A DNA stretch of 64,000 nt from Marivita sp046592965 (GTDB lineage Bacteria; Pseudomonadota; Alphaproteobacteria; Rhodobacterales; Rhodobacteraceae), in assembly GCF_046592965.1 (NCBI RefSeq), contig NZ_JBISBV010000001.1, forward strand, positions 372,001-436,000, written 5' to 3'. Every line of letters starts with the position of its first letter. The first letter of the stretch is position 1. Below, in pieces: positions 26,487 to 34,516 of the stretch. Both the position numbers and the translations under genes were made by a program. The notes under the pieces are model-generated. The model was not told the DNA's origin. It saw only the letters and a program-made list of their open reading frames with translations, and searched no databases.

Positions 26487-29309
26487 ATGGGCCAGCCGAA
26501 GATCGACACATCCCCCAAAGTCTCGGACGAGGTGCGCAAGACGACCTGCTACATGTGCGCCTGCCGCTGCGGGATCGACGTGCACATGAAAGACGGCAAG
26601 GTCGCCTATATCGAGGGCAACCGCGACCATCCGGTAAACAAGGGTGTGCTCTGCGCCAAGGGCAGCGCGGGGATCATGCAGCATAACGCACCCGCGCGGC
26701 TTCGCGCGCCGATGAAGCGGGTCGGGCCGCGCGGATCAGGCGAGTTCGAGGAGATCAGCTGGGACGAGGCGCTAGAGATCGCGACGGACTGGTTGAAACC
26801 ATTGCGAGAGAAAGCGCCTGAAAAGTTGGCGTTTTTCACCGGACGTGACCAGTCACAATCCTTTACCAGCTTCTGGGCGCAAAATTTCGGCACGCCGAAT
26901 TACGCTGCACATGGTGGATTCTGTTCCGTCAACATGGCCGCTGCCGGAATCTACACAATGGGCGGTGCGTTCTGGGAATTCGGACAGCCCGATTGGGACC
27001 ACACCAAACTGTTCATGCTGTTCGGCGTGGCCGAAGACCATGACAGCAATCCGATCAAGATGGGGCTGGGCAAGATCAAGGCGCTCGGCGCCAAGGTGAT
27101 CGGCGTCAACCCCATTCGAACCGGCTATAACGCTATCGCCGACGACTGGGTCGGTATTACACCGGGCACCGATGGTCTGTTCATCCTGTCGCTGGTGCAC
27201 GAATTGCTTCGGGCCGGGAAGATCGACCTCGACTATCTGGCGCGGTTCACCAATGCGCCGGTCTTGGTAAATGGCGATCCCAAGTCGGACGAACACGGCC
27301 TGTTTCTCAAAAACGAGGCTGGCAAACCGCTGGTGATGGACCGTGAGACCGGCAAGCTCACGCCATTTGATCAGCCCGGTGTCAAACCGGACCTTGCCGC
27401 CACCTATCGCCACGCCGGAGTGACGCACCGGCCTGTGATGCAGCTCTTGGCCGAGCGTTATCTTGACAAGAAATACGCGCCGGACGCGGTGGCCAAGACC
27501 TGTGGCGTCGCGGCGTCCAAGATCAAGCGCATCGCGGCCGAGATTGCACATGTCGCCTTCGATCAGGCCATCGAGATCGCCCAGCCCTGGACGGACTTTC
27601 GCGGCGATCGACATGAGAGGATGGTGGGCCGCCCGGTCAGCTTCCACGCCATGCGCGGCATCAGCGCCCATTCCAACGGCTTCCAGACCGCGCGCGCGTT
27701 GCATGTTTTGCAGATCCTGCTGGGCAGCGTGGAAACGCCCGGCGGCTTCCGGTTCAAACCGCCCTATCCGAAACCGGCCACTGCGCATCCCAAGCCGCAT
27801 TGCAAAGTCACACCCGGCAAGCCGCTCGATGGTCCGCATCTGGGCTTCGTGCAGGGGCCGGATGATCTGTGCCTGACCGAAGACGGCACGCCCGCGCGTA
27901 TCGACAAGGCGTTCACATGGGAGAACCCGATGAGCGCGCATGGGCTCATGCACATGGTCATCTCGAACGCGCATGCGGGTGATCCCTACAAGATCGACAC
28001 GTTGTTCATGTACATGGCGAACATGTCGTGGAATTCGTCGATGAACACCGGCGGCGTGATGAAAATGCTGACGGACACGGACGTGACCGGAGATTATATC
28101 ATCCCGCGGATCATCTATTCCGATGCGTATTCATCAGAAATGGTCGCTTACGCGGACCTGATCCTGCCCGACACCACCTATCTGGAACGCTACGATTGCA
28201 TCTCGTTGCTGGATCGCCCGATCTGCGAGGCGGATGCGGCGGCCGATGCGATCCGCTGGCCTGTGGTGGAGCCGGACCGCGATGTGCGCGGCTTCCAGTC
28301 GGTGCTGTGCGAACTGGGTGCAAAGCTCGATCTGCCGGGATTCGTGACCGAAGACGGCAGCCAGAAATTTGCCGATTACGCGGATTACATCACTCACCAC
28401 GAGCGCCGCCCCGGCATTGGCCCCTTGGCGGGCTGGCGCATGGGCGAAGACGGTTTGACCAGCGGGCGCGGTGATGTGAACGAGGCGCAACTGGACAGCT
28501 ACATCGCCAATGGCGGGTTCTGGACGTCGCATATTCCCGAGGAGGCCGCGTATTACAAGCCGTGGAACATGGCCTATCAGGAATGGGCAGTCGAGATCGG
28601 TCTTTATGATGCGCCAGCGCCCTATATCTTTCAGCTTTACGTCGAGCCGATGCGCAAGTTCCAGTTGGCCGCCGAAGGGCATGGTGACCGCCAACCGCCA
28701 GATCATCTGCGCGAGCGGATCAAGGCCACGCTCGATCCGCTGCCGATCTGGTATGCGCCGCTCGAGGATGGCCATGTCGACCCCGAGGAATATCCGATCC
28801 ACGCGCTGACCCAGCGGCCGATGGCGATGTATCACTCCTGGGGGTCGCAAAACGCGTGGTTGCGCCAGATTCACGGGCATAATCCACTGTATTTGCCGAC
28901 CAACCTTTGGGAGCGGCACGGCTTTGCCGAGGGCGATTGGGCGCGCGTGTCGTCAACTCATGGCGAGATCACGGTGCCGGTCGCACATATGGCGGCGCTG
29001 AATGAAAACACCGTCTGGACGTGGAACGCCATCGGCAAGCGCAAGGGTGCCTGGGCTTTGGAGAAAGACGCGCCGGAGGTCACCAAGGGCTTTCTGCTCA
29101 ACCATCTGATCCATGAATTGCTGCCACCCAAGGGCGACGGGTTGCGCTGGGCAAACTCTGATCCGGTGACAGGACAGGCCGCGTGGTTCGACCTGCGGGT
29201 GAAGATTGAAAAAGTTGCGGCCCCTGACGAGGCACATCCGATCTTCGATCCGCAGGTATCCCCCGTAGGCACCGGACCGGACGAATTGCGCTGGAAGGTG
29301 GGATCATGA
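26487..29309 (+). CDS. soeA: Sulfite dehydrogenase (quinone), molybdopterin catalytic subunit SoeA
   Basis: The 940-aa DMSO-reductase-family enzyme oxidises sulfite to sulfate in the cytoplasm and passes electrons to SoeB. The N-terminal [4Fe-4S] ligands are C21, C24, C28 and C56. The probable Mo ligand is C146 in HGGFCSVNM, as in the Psr/Phs/Soe group. There is no Tat signal, in keeping with Soe's cytoplasmic placement. ATG 26487 follows GGGAGG; a longer frame from 26370 is rejected. Identity as SoeA rather than a formate dehydrogenase or polysulfide reductase rests on the family motifs, the soeB/soeC partners and the xsc-pta neighbourhood. Confidence 0.88.
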   Translation: MGQPKIDTSPKVSDEVRKTTCYMCACRCGIDVHMKDGKVAYIEGNRDHPVNKGVLCAKGSAGIMQHNAPARLRAPMKRVGPRGSGEFEEISWDEALEIATDWLKPLREKAPEKLAFFTGRDQSQSFTSFWAQNFGTPNYAAHGGFCSVNMAAAGIYTMGGAFWEFGQPDWDHTKLFMLFGVAEDHDSNPIKMGLGKIKALGAKVIGVNPIRTGYNAIADDWVGITPGTDGLFILSLVHELLRAGKIDLDYLARFTNAPVLVNGDPKSDEHGLFLKNEAGKPLVMDRETGKLTPFDQPGVKPDLAATYRHAGVTHRPVMQLLAERYLDKKYAPDAVAKTCGVAASKIKRIAAEIAHVAFDQAIEIAQPWTDFRGDRHERMVGRPVSFHAMRGISAHSNGFQTARALHVLQILLGSVETPGGFRFKPPYPKPATAHPKPHCKVTPGKPLDGPHLGFVQGPDDLCLTEDGTPARIDKAFTWENPMSAHGLMHMVISNAHAGDPYKIDTLFMYMANMSWNSSMNTGGVMKMLTDTDVTGDYIIPRIIYSDAYSSEMVAYADLILPDTTYLERYDCISLLDRPICEADAAADAIRWPVVEPDRDVRGFQSVLCELGAKLDLPGFVTEDGSQKFADYADYITHHERRPGIGPLAGWRMGEDGLTSGRGDVNEAQLDSYIANGGFWTSHIPEEAAYYKPWNMAYQEWAVEIGLYDAPAPYIFQLYVEPMRKFQLAAEGHGDRQPPDHLRERIKATLDPLPIWYAPLEDGHVDPEEYPIHALTQRPMAMYHSWGSQNAWLRQIHGHNPLYLPTNLWERHGFAEGDWARVSSTHGEITVPVAHMAALNENTVWTWNAIGKRKGAWALEKDAPEVTKGFLLNHLIHELLPPKGDGLRWANSDPVTGQAAWFDLRVKIEKVAAPDEAHPIFDPQVSPVGTGPDELRWKVGS

Positions 29310-29464
29310 GCGGCGCGATGAAAACGACGTTGGCTCTTATCGCCGTGGTGATGTTCGGCATGGTTGCGTCGTTTATCTGGTTCGTCGCGAACTGGGACAA
29401 GGATGCAGAAGCGTCTATCGTCCTTGCCCCTGTCTGGCTGCTTACGGAGGAGCGTATCGCATGA
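29306..29464 (+). CDS. 52-aa single-span membrane protein within the soe operon
   Basis: The frame encodes MSGAMKTTLALIAVVMFGMV, then ASFIWFVANWDKDAEASIV, LAPVWLLTEERIA and a stop. Its ATG overlaps the soeA stop (ATGA at 29306-29309), and its own stop overlaps the soeB start (ATGA at 29461-29464), so it is coupled at both ends. Residues about 7-28 form one hydrophobic helix, followed by an acidic tail. No other role explains the 151-bp space between soeA and soeB. A small membrane subunit or assembly factor for the sulfite dehydrogenase is a reasonable guess; I do not recognise the family. Confidence 0.75.
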   Translation: MSGAMKTTLALIAVVMFGMVASFIWFVANWDKDAEASIVLAPVWLLTEERIA

Positions 29465-30210
29465 CCCAGCTTCCTGAAACCACCCAGCGCAAGATGGGCC
29501 TAGTGATCGACCTTGATACCTGCGTCGGGTGCCATGCCTGCGTGATTTCCTGCAAAGGGTGGAACACCGAAAACTACGGTGCGCCGCTGAGTGATCAAAA
29601 CCCCTATGGCGCCGATCCATCCGGCACATTCCTGAACCGGGTACATTCCTACGAGGTACAGCCGGAAAGTGGTCCGGCGCAGTTGATCCATTTCCCCAAG
29701 TCCTGCCTGCATTGCGAAGATGCGCCCTGCGTGACCGTCTGCCCGACCGGAGCCAGTTACAAGCGTGTGGAAGACGGGATCGTTCTGGTGAACGAAAGCG
29801 ATTGCATCGGCTGTGGCCTCTGCGCCTGGGCGTGCCCCTATGGCGCGCGAGAGATGGACCGCGCGGAAGGCGTGATGAAGAAATGCACGCTCTGCGTTGA
29901 CCGGATTTACAACGAGAACCTGCCCGAGGTGGACCGCGTGCCTGCCTGCGTGCGGACCTGCCCGTCGAATGCGCGCCATTTTGGCGATCTGGGCGATCCC
30001 GAAAGCGCTGTCAGTCAGCTGGTGGCCGAGCGTGGCGGGGTGGATCTGATGCCCGAGCAGGGCACCAAACCGGTGAACAAATACCTGCCGCCGCGACCCA
30101 AGGACAGGCTGGACGACGAGATCGACATCCTTGCGCCACTGCTCGCGCCGGTGGCCGAGGAGCCGAAGGGGTTTCTCGGCTGGCTCGATAAAGCGCTGGA
30201 GAAACTCTGA
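29461..30210 (+). CDS. soeB: Sulfite dehydrogenase iron-sulfur subunit SoeB
   Basis: The 249-aa ferredoxin-like subunit has four Cys clusters: CVGCHACVISCKGWN, CLHCEDAPCVTVCPTG, CIGCGLCAWACPYG and CTLCVDRI...CVRTCPSN. These would hold four [4Fe-4S] centres wiring SoeA to the membrane subunit. It overlaps the small membrane ORF at its start by 4 bp and soeC at its end by 1 bp. The extended tail after the last cluster is typical of DmsB/SoeB proteins. Confidence 0.9.
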   Translation: MTQLPETTQRKMGLVIDLDTCVGCHACVISCKGWNTENYGAPLSDQNPYGADPSGTFLNRVHSYEVQPESGPAQLIHFPKSCLHCEDAPCVTVCPTGASYKRVEDGIVLVNESDCIGCGLCAWACPYGAREMDRAEGVMKKCTLCVDRIYNENLPEVDRVPACVRTCPSNARHFGDLGDPESAVSQLVAERGGVDLMPEQGTKPVNKYLPPRPKDRLDDEIDILAPLLAPVAEEPKGFLGWLDKALEKL

Positions 30211-31082
30211 TGCATCCAGCCCCATCTATCATCGCATTCAGCACATTTTCCGGCCTTGGCCTTGGCTTGCTGTTCTGGCTGGGCGTCGATCAGACCGCGC
30301 CGACAGGCTGGGTCGCTTTCGCGTTTTTCGCCATCGGGTATCTTCTGGCGGTCGGAGGTCTGGTGTCCTCGACGTTTCATCTTGGCCGACCGGACCGCGC
30401 AATCAAAGCGTTCACGCAATGGCAAACCAGCTGGCTGAGCCGCGAGGCATGGGCGTCGGTTGCCGCGTTGGTGGTGATGGCGCTGTATGGGCTGGGGCTG
30501 GTATTCTTCGATGCCCAATGGATGATTTTGGGGCTTCTGGGCGCCGGGCTATCGATGCTCACGGTCTATACGACGTCCATGATCTATGCGCAGATGAAGA
30601 CCGTACCGCGCTGGAACACCGTTCTGACGCCCGTTCTCTTCATCGCGCTCTCACTTGCAGGTGGCGCGCTCTTGTCGGGGCGTATCGCTGTGGCGCTTGT
30701 CCTGTTGATTGTGGCTGGCGTGTTGCAAGCGATCTGGTGGGTTCTTGGCGACAAGAGCCTGACGCAGAGTGAGACGACGATGGCCACCGCCACGCGTCTG
30801 GGCGACATCGGCACCGTACGCGCGTTCGAGCCGCCGCACACCGGAACGAACTATCTGCTGGATGAAATGGTCTACAAAATTGGCCGCCGTCACGCACAAA
30901 AGCTGCGCGTGATCGCGATCGTGTTGATGGTGATCGTGCCGATCATTCTGTTGCTGTTGCCTTCACCGCATATCTTTGGCGTGCTGGCCCTCCTCAGCCA
31001 TATCGCCGGGGTCCTCACTTCACGATGGCTGTTCTTTGCCGAAGCGGAACACGTCGTGGGGCTATATTACGGAATGCGCTGA
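30210..31082 (+). CDS. soeC: Sulfite dehydrogenase membrane anchor SoeC (DmsC family)
   Basis: The 290-aa protein has about eight hydrophobic helices and the DmsC-like pattern STFHLGRPDRAIKAFTQWQTSW near residue 52. It anchors SoeAB to the inner membrane and should reduce quinone. The ATG shares a base with the soeB stop (TGATG). It is the last gene of the soe operon; a DUF1523 gene ends 11 bp further on the opposite strand. Confidence 0.88.
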   Translation: MHPAPSIIAFSTFSGLGLGLLFWLGVDQTAPTGWVAFAFFAIGYLLAVGGLVSSTFHLGRPDRAIKAFTQWQTSWLSREAWASVAALVVMALYGLGLVFFDAQWMILGLLGAGLSMLTVYTTSMIYAQMKTVPRWNTVLTPVLFIALSLAGGALLSGRIAVALVLLIVAGVLQAIWWVLGDKSLTQSETTMATATRLGDIGTVRAFEPPHTGTNYLLDEMVYKIGRRHAQKLRVIAIVLMVIVPIILLLLPSPHIFGVLALLSHIAGVLTSRWLFFAEAEHVVGLYYGMR

Positions 31083-31093
31083 TCCGGGTCCGG

Positions 31094-31738
31094 CTACTTG
31101 GACCGCCAACTGTCCAACCACCGCCGGAACCCGCTGCGCCGCCGGGCAAAGCCGTCGCCAACGGATTCGAACCCGTGCCCGACATCTTCGAGTACCGGAT
31201 CGACCCGCGCGCGACGGAACCGCCGCCAGCGCACCCAGATCGCCCAGAACAGAGCGACCAGCACCACCAGAACGATGATCGTGACCCACGGAATGACCCG
31301 GGCATCCGGCCCGGCTACCGGTTTGATGCTGATCGCGTTGGGAAAGATCGACAGGAATTCGTTGCGCCAGCCGTAATGCTTGACCGCGTACCACTCGGGC
31401 GCGGCCCGGTCCGAGATCGCGTCATTCGCCTCGGTGTAAAGATTGGCGGTGTCGAACTTGAAATACGGCGGCCAGCCCCAACCGGTGTCTTCGTTGCGAT
31501 AGACCATCGGCTTGCCGTTTGGCCGCACCGCCTGAATAAACTGCACGTCCCGGTTGGCAAGGTTGACCGCCTGATCGTCGGGAAGCGACCAGAATATCCG
31601 GGTCCAGTCGGTCAGGTCCTGACGTTCTTCGTAGGTGTTGACGATCCGCACGACATCGTTCTGCGGCAACGTATAATGCAAAAACGCACCCAGTACGGCC
31701 CAGAACAGGAGGATGATCGTCCACTTGATGTAACCCAC
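31094..31738 (-). CDS. DUF1523 family membrane protein
   Basis: The 214-aa product has an N-terminal membrane anchor (YIKWTIILLFWAVLGAFLHY), a periplasmic middle (DVVRIVNTYEERQDLTDWTR) and a second helix near residues 150-175 (VTIIVLVVLVALFWAIWV), then a basic tail. This is the layout of DUF1523, common in Rhodobacteraceae and of unknown function. The GTG at 31738 is chosen, 11 bp after the upstream stop; an earlier ATG at 31783 would overlap that gene. It is the last gene of the AAA/coiled-coil operon. Confidence 0.75.
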   Translation of the reverse strand: MGYIKWTIILLFWAVLGAFLHYTLPQNDVVRIVNTYEERQDLTDWTRIFWSLPDDQAVNLANRDVQFIQAVRPNGKPMVYRNEDTGWGWPPYFKFDTANLYTEANDAISDRAAPEWYAVKHYGWRNEFLSIFPNAISIKPVAGPDARVIPWVTIIVLVVLVALFWAIWVRWRRFRRARVDPVLEDVGHGFESVGDGFARRRSGFRRWLDSWRSK

Positions 31739-31749
31739 GGCCCTGTTCC

Positions 31750-32016
31750 CTAATAAAAGTTCGTAAAGTAGATGACCGCACACATAAGCGTAAGCGGCAC
31801 GATATACACCCCCAGAAGAAGCTTGCGTCGCAGTGATCCGTCATACTCGCGCAAACCGCCCTGAACATAGGTGTCACGGTTGCCTGCCCGGATCTCTTCG
31901 TCCCATTCCTTTTCCAACTCTTCCCGCCGCCCGGCGCGGCAATAGAAGGACAGAGAGAAATAGACCACGGTCAGGACAAGAAATCCGATCACCACCAGCC
32001 GTCCAAGTGCAAGCAT
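31750..32016 (-). CDS. Small two-helix membrane protein, unknown function
   Basis: The 88-aa protein has hydrophobic segments at about residues 5-24 and 67-86, separated by a charged loop (CRAGRREELEKEWDEEIRAG). I do not recognise the family. It starts 3 bp after the 444-aa gene and is followed 11 bp later by the DUF1523 gene, so it is part of this operon. Confidence 0.7.
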   Translation of the reverse strand: MLALGRLVVIGFLVLTVVYFSLSFYCRAGRREELEKEWDEEIRAGNRDTYVQGGLREYDGSLRRKLLLGVYIVPLTLMCAVIYFTNFY

Positions 32017-32019
32017 ACC

Positions 32020-33354
32020 CTACCTCCGAACCGCGCCCCAGGGACCGACGCGCGTGATGATATCGTCGCGGATATGTTGCGGTTCCACAAGCGGCGCGTC
32101 ATGGCCGAACAACGCTTCGCGCGCGCCGACCTTGTCGGCCACGTATTCGCGGGTCAGGAAATCGACAACATAGGCGCGCTTGGTGTCGCTCCAGCTACGA
32201 TAGGCGCCATAGAACGCCTCCTTGTGACAGATATAAAGCTGGCGGATATCCTTGGGCGACAGCTCCGACAGCAGCATGTTGACCAAGGTCGCATCCGGCG
32301 TGTCACTGGCGCGCAGCGTGTAGAAATAGGCCGGATGGTCGCTGGCGATCCGGGGCCATCTGGCATCGCCATCCGCCCAGAGCACAAGCTGGTTGAGCGC
32401 GTGCCACTCGGGCGGCAATCGGTCGGAATATCGCCGCGCCAGCCCTCTGATGTCCCGCCGGGTGGCACCGGTCAGGTCGATCTCGGCCTCTTGTGCGATG
32501 TCAACGACGATGAAGTCCATCTTCTGCCGCAAGATCGCACTTGCGTCGATGCCGCGCGCCTTGACGATGGGTTCGACCAGCCCGTTGAGGTCAAGAAACT
32601 TCGCCACCTTGTTCCGATCGTCCAGCGCGAACGTATAGGCAATCGGCAGCCCCGGCACCGCATCGCCCGCGCAGATCGCCGCCGGATGCTCCACCCCGCG
32701 AAACACATAGATCCCGCCGAAATGGCTGGTGTGGAAATTGTCCTGCCTGAACGACATCCGGTCGAGCTTCACCGGATTGCGCACAACATCTCCCGTGCGT
32801 TTGGCAAGGGTGATCATGTCGGCGATCAGCACGTCATCGTGCCAGCCGCCTTCCTCGGTGGTAAAGCGATCCACCAGCGCCGCCAGCTTGCCCGCATCGC
32901 GCAGCGTGCCCGTTGTCGTGTCCGCCTCGATGGTGATGGTGTGAATGTCGAACAGCCGTTCGGGATTGCTCACGTCGAACACCGAGTTGACCAGTTCTCC
33001 GGCCACTGCGTCCCTAGCCGTGAGCGCGAAAAGTTGCGGCTCGTTGGCGTTTATAAACTGCCTCAATATACCGCGCGAGGTCGAGAACTTCGCCTCCAGC
33101 AGCGGCGCGGTCTTCTGCTGCGTCGTCAACAGAATGAACTGCCGGTTCACCCCGTTCTGGTTGAGGTAGAGCGGGTCATTCAACTCATCCCCCACCTCGG
33201 GCGAGAAGCCGGAGATGTCGATGTGGAAATCCGTCTGAGTTGTGGTCTTGCCGGTGAGGTGCAGGAGCGCCCGGTTATACCGCTCTACGAGCGCGGGCGA
33301 GGCGACATGGATCAGGTTGCCGAACATCAGACCGGATTGGATGAGGCGGTTCAT
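32020..33354 (-). CDS. Conserved 444-aa protein of unknown function
   Basis: The 444-aa soluble-looking protein starts MNRLIQSGLMFGNLIHVASP. It has no transmembrane segment, signal peptide or nucleotide-binding motif that I can see. It resembles uncharacterised Rhodobacteraceae proteins (probably a DUF66xx family; number not certain). It begins 3 bp after the toxin stop and ends 3 bp before the small membrane gene. Its link to the AAA ATPase and coiled-coil genes is by operon structure only. Confidence 0.65.
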   Translation of the reverse strand: MNRLIQSGLMFGNLIHVASPALVERYNRALLHLTGKTTTQTDFHIDISGFSPEVGDELNDPLYLNQNGVNRQFILLTTQQKTAPLLEAKFSTSRGILRQFINANEPQLFALTARDAVAGELVNSVFDVSNPERLFDIHTITIEADTTTGTLRDAGKLAALVDRFTTEEGGWHDDVLIADMITLAKRTGDVVRNPVKLDRMSFRQDNFHTSHFGGIYVFRGVEHPAAICAGDAVPGLPIAYTFALDDRNKVAKFLDLNGLVEPIVKARGIDASAILRQKMDFIVVDIAQEAEIDLTGATRRDIRGLARRYSDRLPPEWHALNQLVLWADGDARWPRIASDHPAYFYTLRASDTPDATLVNMLLSELSPKDIRQLYICHKEAFYGAYRSWSDTKRAYVVDFLTREYVADKVGAREALFGHDAPLVEPQHIRDDIITRVGPWGAVRR

Positions 33355-33357
33355 TGG

Positions 33358-33762
33358 TTAGCCATCCGCAACAAAAACCGGTTTTATAGAGCCAGTATTT
33401 TGAACTTTGAAAATGAAAGGTGCTTTGTGGTTTTGAGCCAGAGCTATGATGCGTTCATGCGTTCGCATAAAAATGGCTAAAGTTTTCCACATCCCAATCT
33501 GGGCATCAGGAAAGTAAAAGCACCGAATATTGTGCTGTTTCAGAGCTTGAACCTCATGTTCGATTAGATGGAATTTGAGGTCTTGGGTGAGAACTATCCA
33601 ATTTTTGCCACCAACTTTTTCCATCCACTCGTCATCCGGCATATCTTGAGCGAACCGTTCGCCTTGATGCCAGCGAATTTCTACAGGAGGACGAAGCTTG
33701 TAAAGTGCGTTAGGAAGGCGCTTTCCAAAGTTCCTATCAAAGTAAAAAGTTAATGCATCCAT
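33358..33762 (-). CDS. PIN-like toxin, VapC45-like
   Basis: The 134-aa protein has an early acidic residue in FYFDRNFGKRLP, then WIVLTQDLKFHLIEHE with further acidic positions, a compact PIN-like ribonuclease pattern. Mycobacterium tuberculosis VapC45 (Rv2019, 138 aa) is the closest system I can name, from memory of size and partner. The start overlaps the antitoxin by 13 bp. The sequence is AT-richer than its neighbours, suggesting recent acquisition. Confidence 0.65.
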   Translation of the reverse strand: MDALTFYFDRNFGKRLPNALYKLRPPVEIRWHQGERFAQDMPDDEWMEKVGGKNWIVLTQDLKFHLIEHEVQALKQHNIRCFYFPDAQIGMWKTLAIFMRTHERIIALAQNHKAPFIFKVQNTGSIKPVFVADG

Positions 33763-34457
33763 CGAGATAAACGAACTTCGCTTGGTTCAATGCCTTCGAA
33801 GGTGAGTGCTTGTAGGACCTGTTGCTCGGACAGCGAGAAGTCTTCAGCGATCTCGTCTACGTCTTCACCTGCTACCCAACGAGCCTTCAAAATCCCTGTC
33901 TTAATTCCACCAATTTGCGGCGCACCAAATGCTAATTTTGGGTTGATCTCAATATCCTTGTCTGGTCCAGCGACTTTCCAGGCTATGACTGCGCCACTAT
34001 CGTCATAATTAAATTCCTTGAATCTCGAGGAAAGCATTTCGGTCCAAGTGTATTGTCCCCCGTGGTTTGCCGATAGAACTTTGTCTTCGATGACTTCCCC
34101 CAAAGCCCCCTCAATTTCGCTAAACACGTCTGCGCCGTCACTCTTGAATCTTAGTTTTGCAAAGGGAAATTCGAGTCCAGTTTCTTTTTTGAAATATGCC
34201 CGAGCCAGCTCAATTTCGTGCAGCTTAACACCTAGCTTGCGCATGTCAGCCACAACCGCAAGCTCAATGAGTTGTAGGAAGGAAATCCCCTCGCGCGGCT
34301 TCTTCTCGCTGAGCAGTTGAGGTTTGCCTGCTATTTTTCTCTTGTGCCAAGCCGTGACGGTCTGTGGAGCAACGCGAGCATAGGAAGCAGCTTCACCCAC
34401 TCGGTAAGAGGGGATGTTCAACCGTGTTTCCCATAATTGACGCGCTTCCGCAGGCAT
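33750..34457 (-). CDS. DUF433/MerR-like antitoxin, VapB45-like
   Basis: The 235-aa protein has an N-terminal helix-turn-helix (YRVGEAASYARVAPQTVTAW) and a C-terminal DUF433 segment (ARWVAGEDVDEIAEDFSLSE). This matches the unusual long antitoxin of VapBC45 (Rv2018, about 239 aa). ATG 34457 has AAGGAG seven bases upstream; the further-upstream ATG at 34505 lacks a site and is rejected. It precedes and overlaps the PIN-like gene, the normal antitoxin-toxin order. The HTH likely represses the pair. Confidence 0.7.
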   Translation of the reverse strand: MPAEARQLWETRLNIPSYRVGEAASYARVAPQTVTAWHKRKIAGKPQLLSEKKPREGISFLQLIELAVVADMRKLGVKLHEIELARAYFKKETGLEFPFAKLRFKSDGADVFSEIEGALGEVIEDKVLSANHGGQYTWTEMLSSRFKEFNYDDSGAVIAWKVAGPDKDIEINPKLAFGAPQIGGIKTGILKARWVAGEDVDEIAEDFSLSEQQVLQALTFEGIEPSEVRLSRWMH

Positions 34458-34516
34458 TTTTTTACTCCTTGATACCAAGTAGAATGTAGATGGGGTCTTT
34501 GGCAACGACTATGAAG

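Noticed and set aside
25152..26684. Long minus-strand extension upstream of pta (frame of 796 codons)
   Set aside because: Only the last 285 codons match Pta; the rest is antisense to the citrate synthase gene and lacks a domain.
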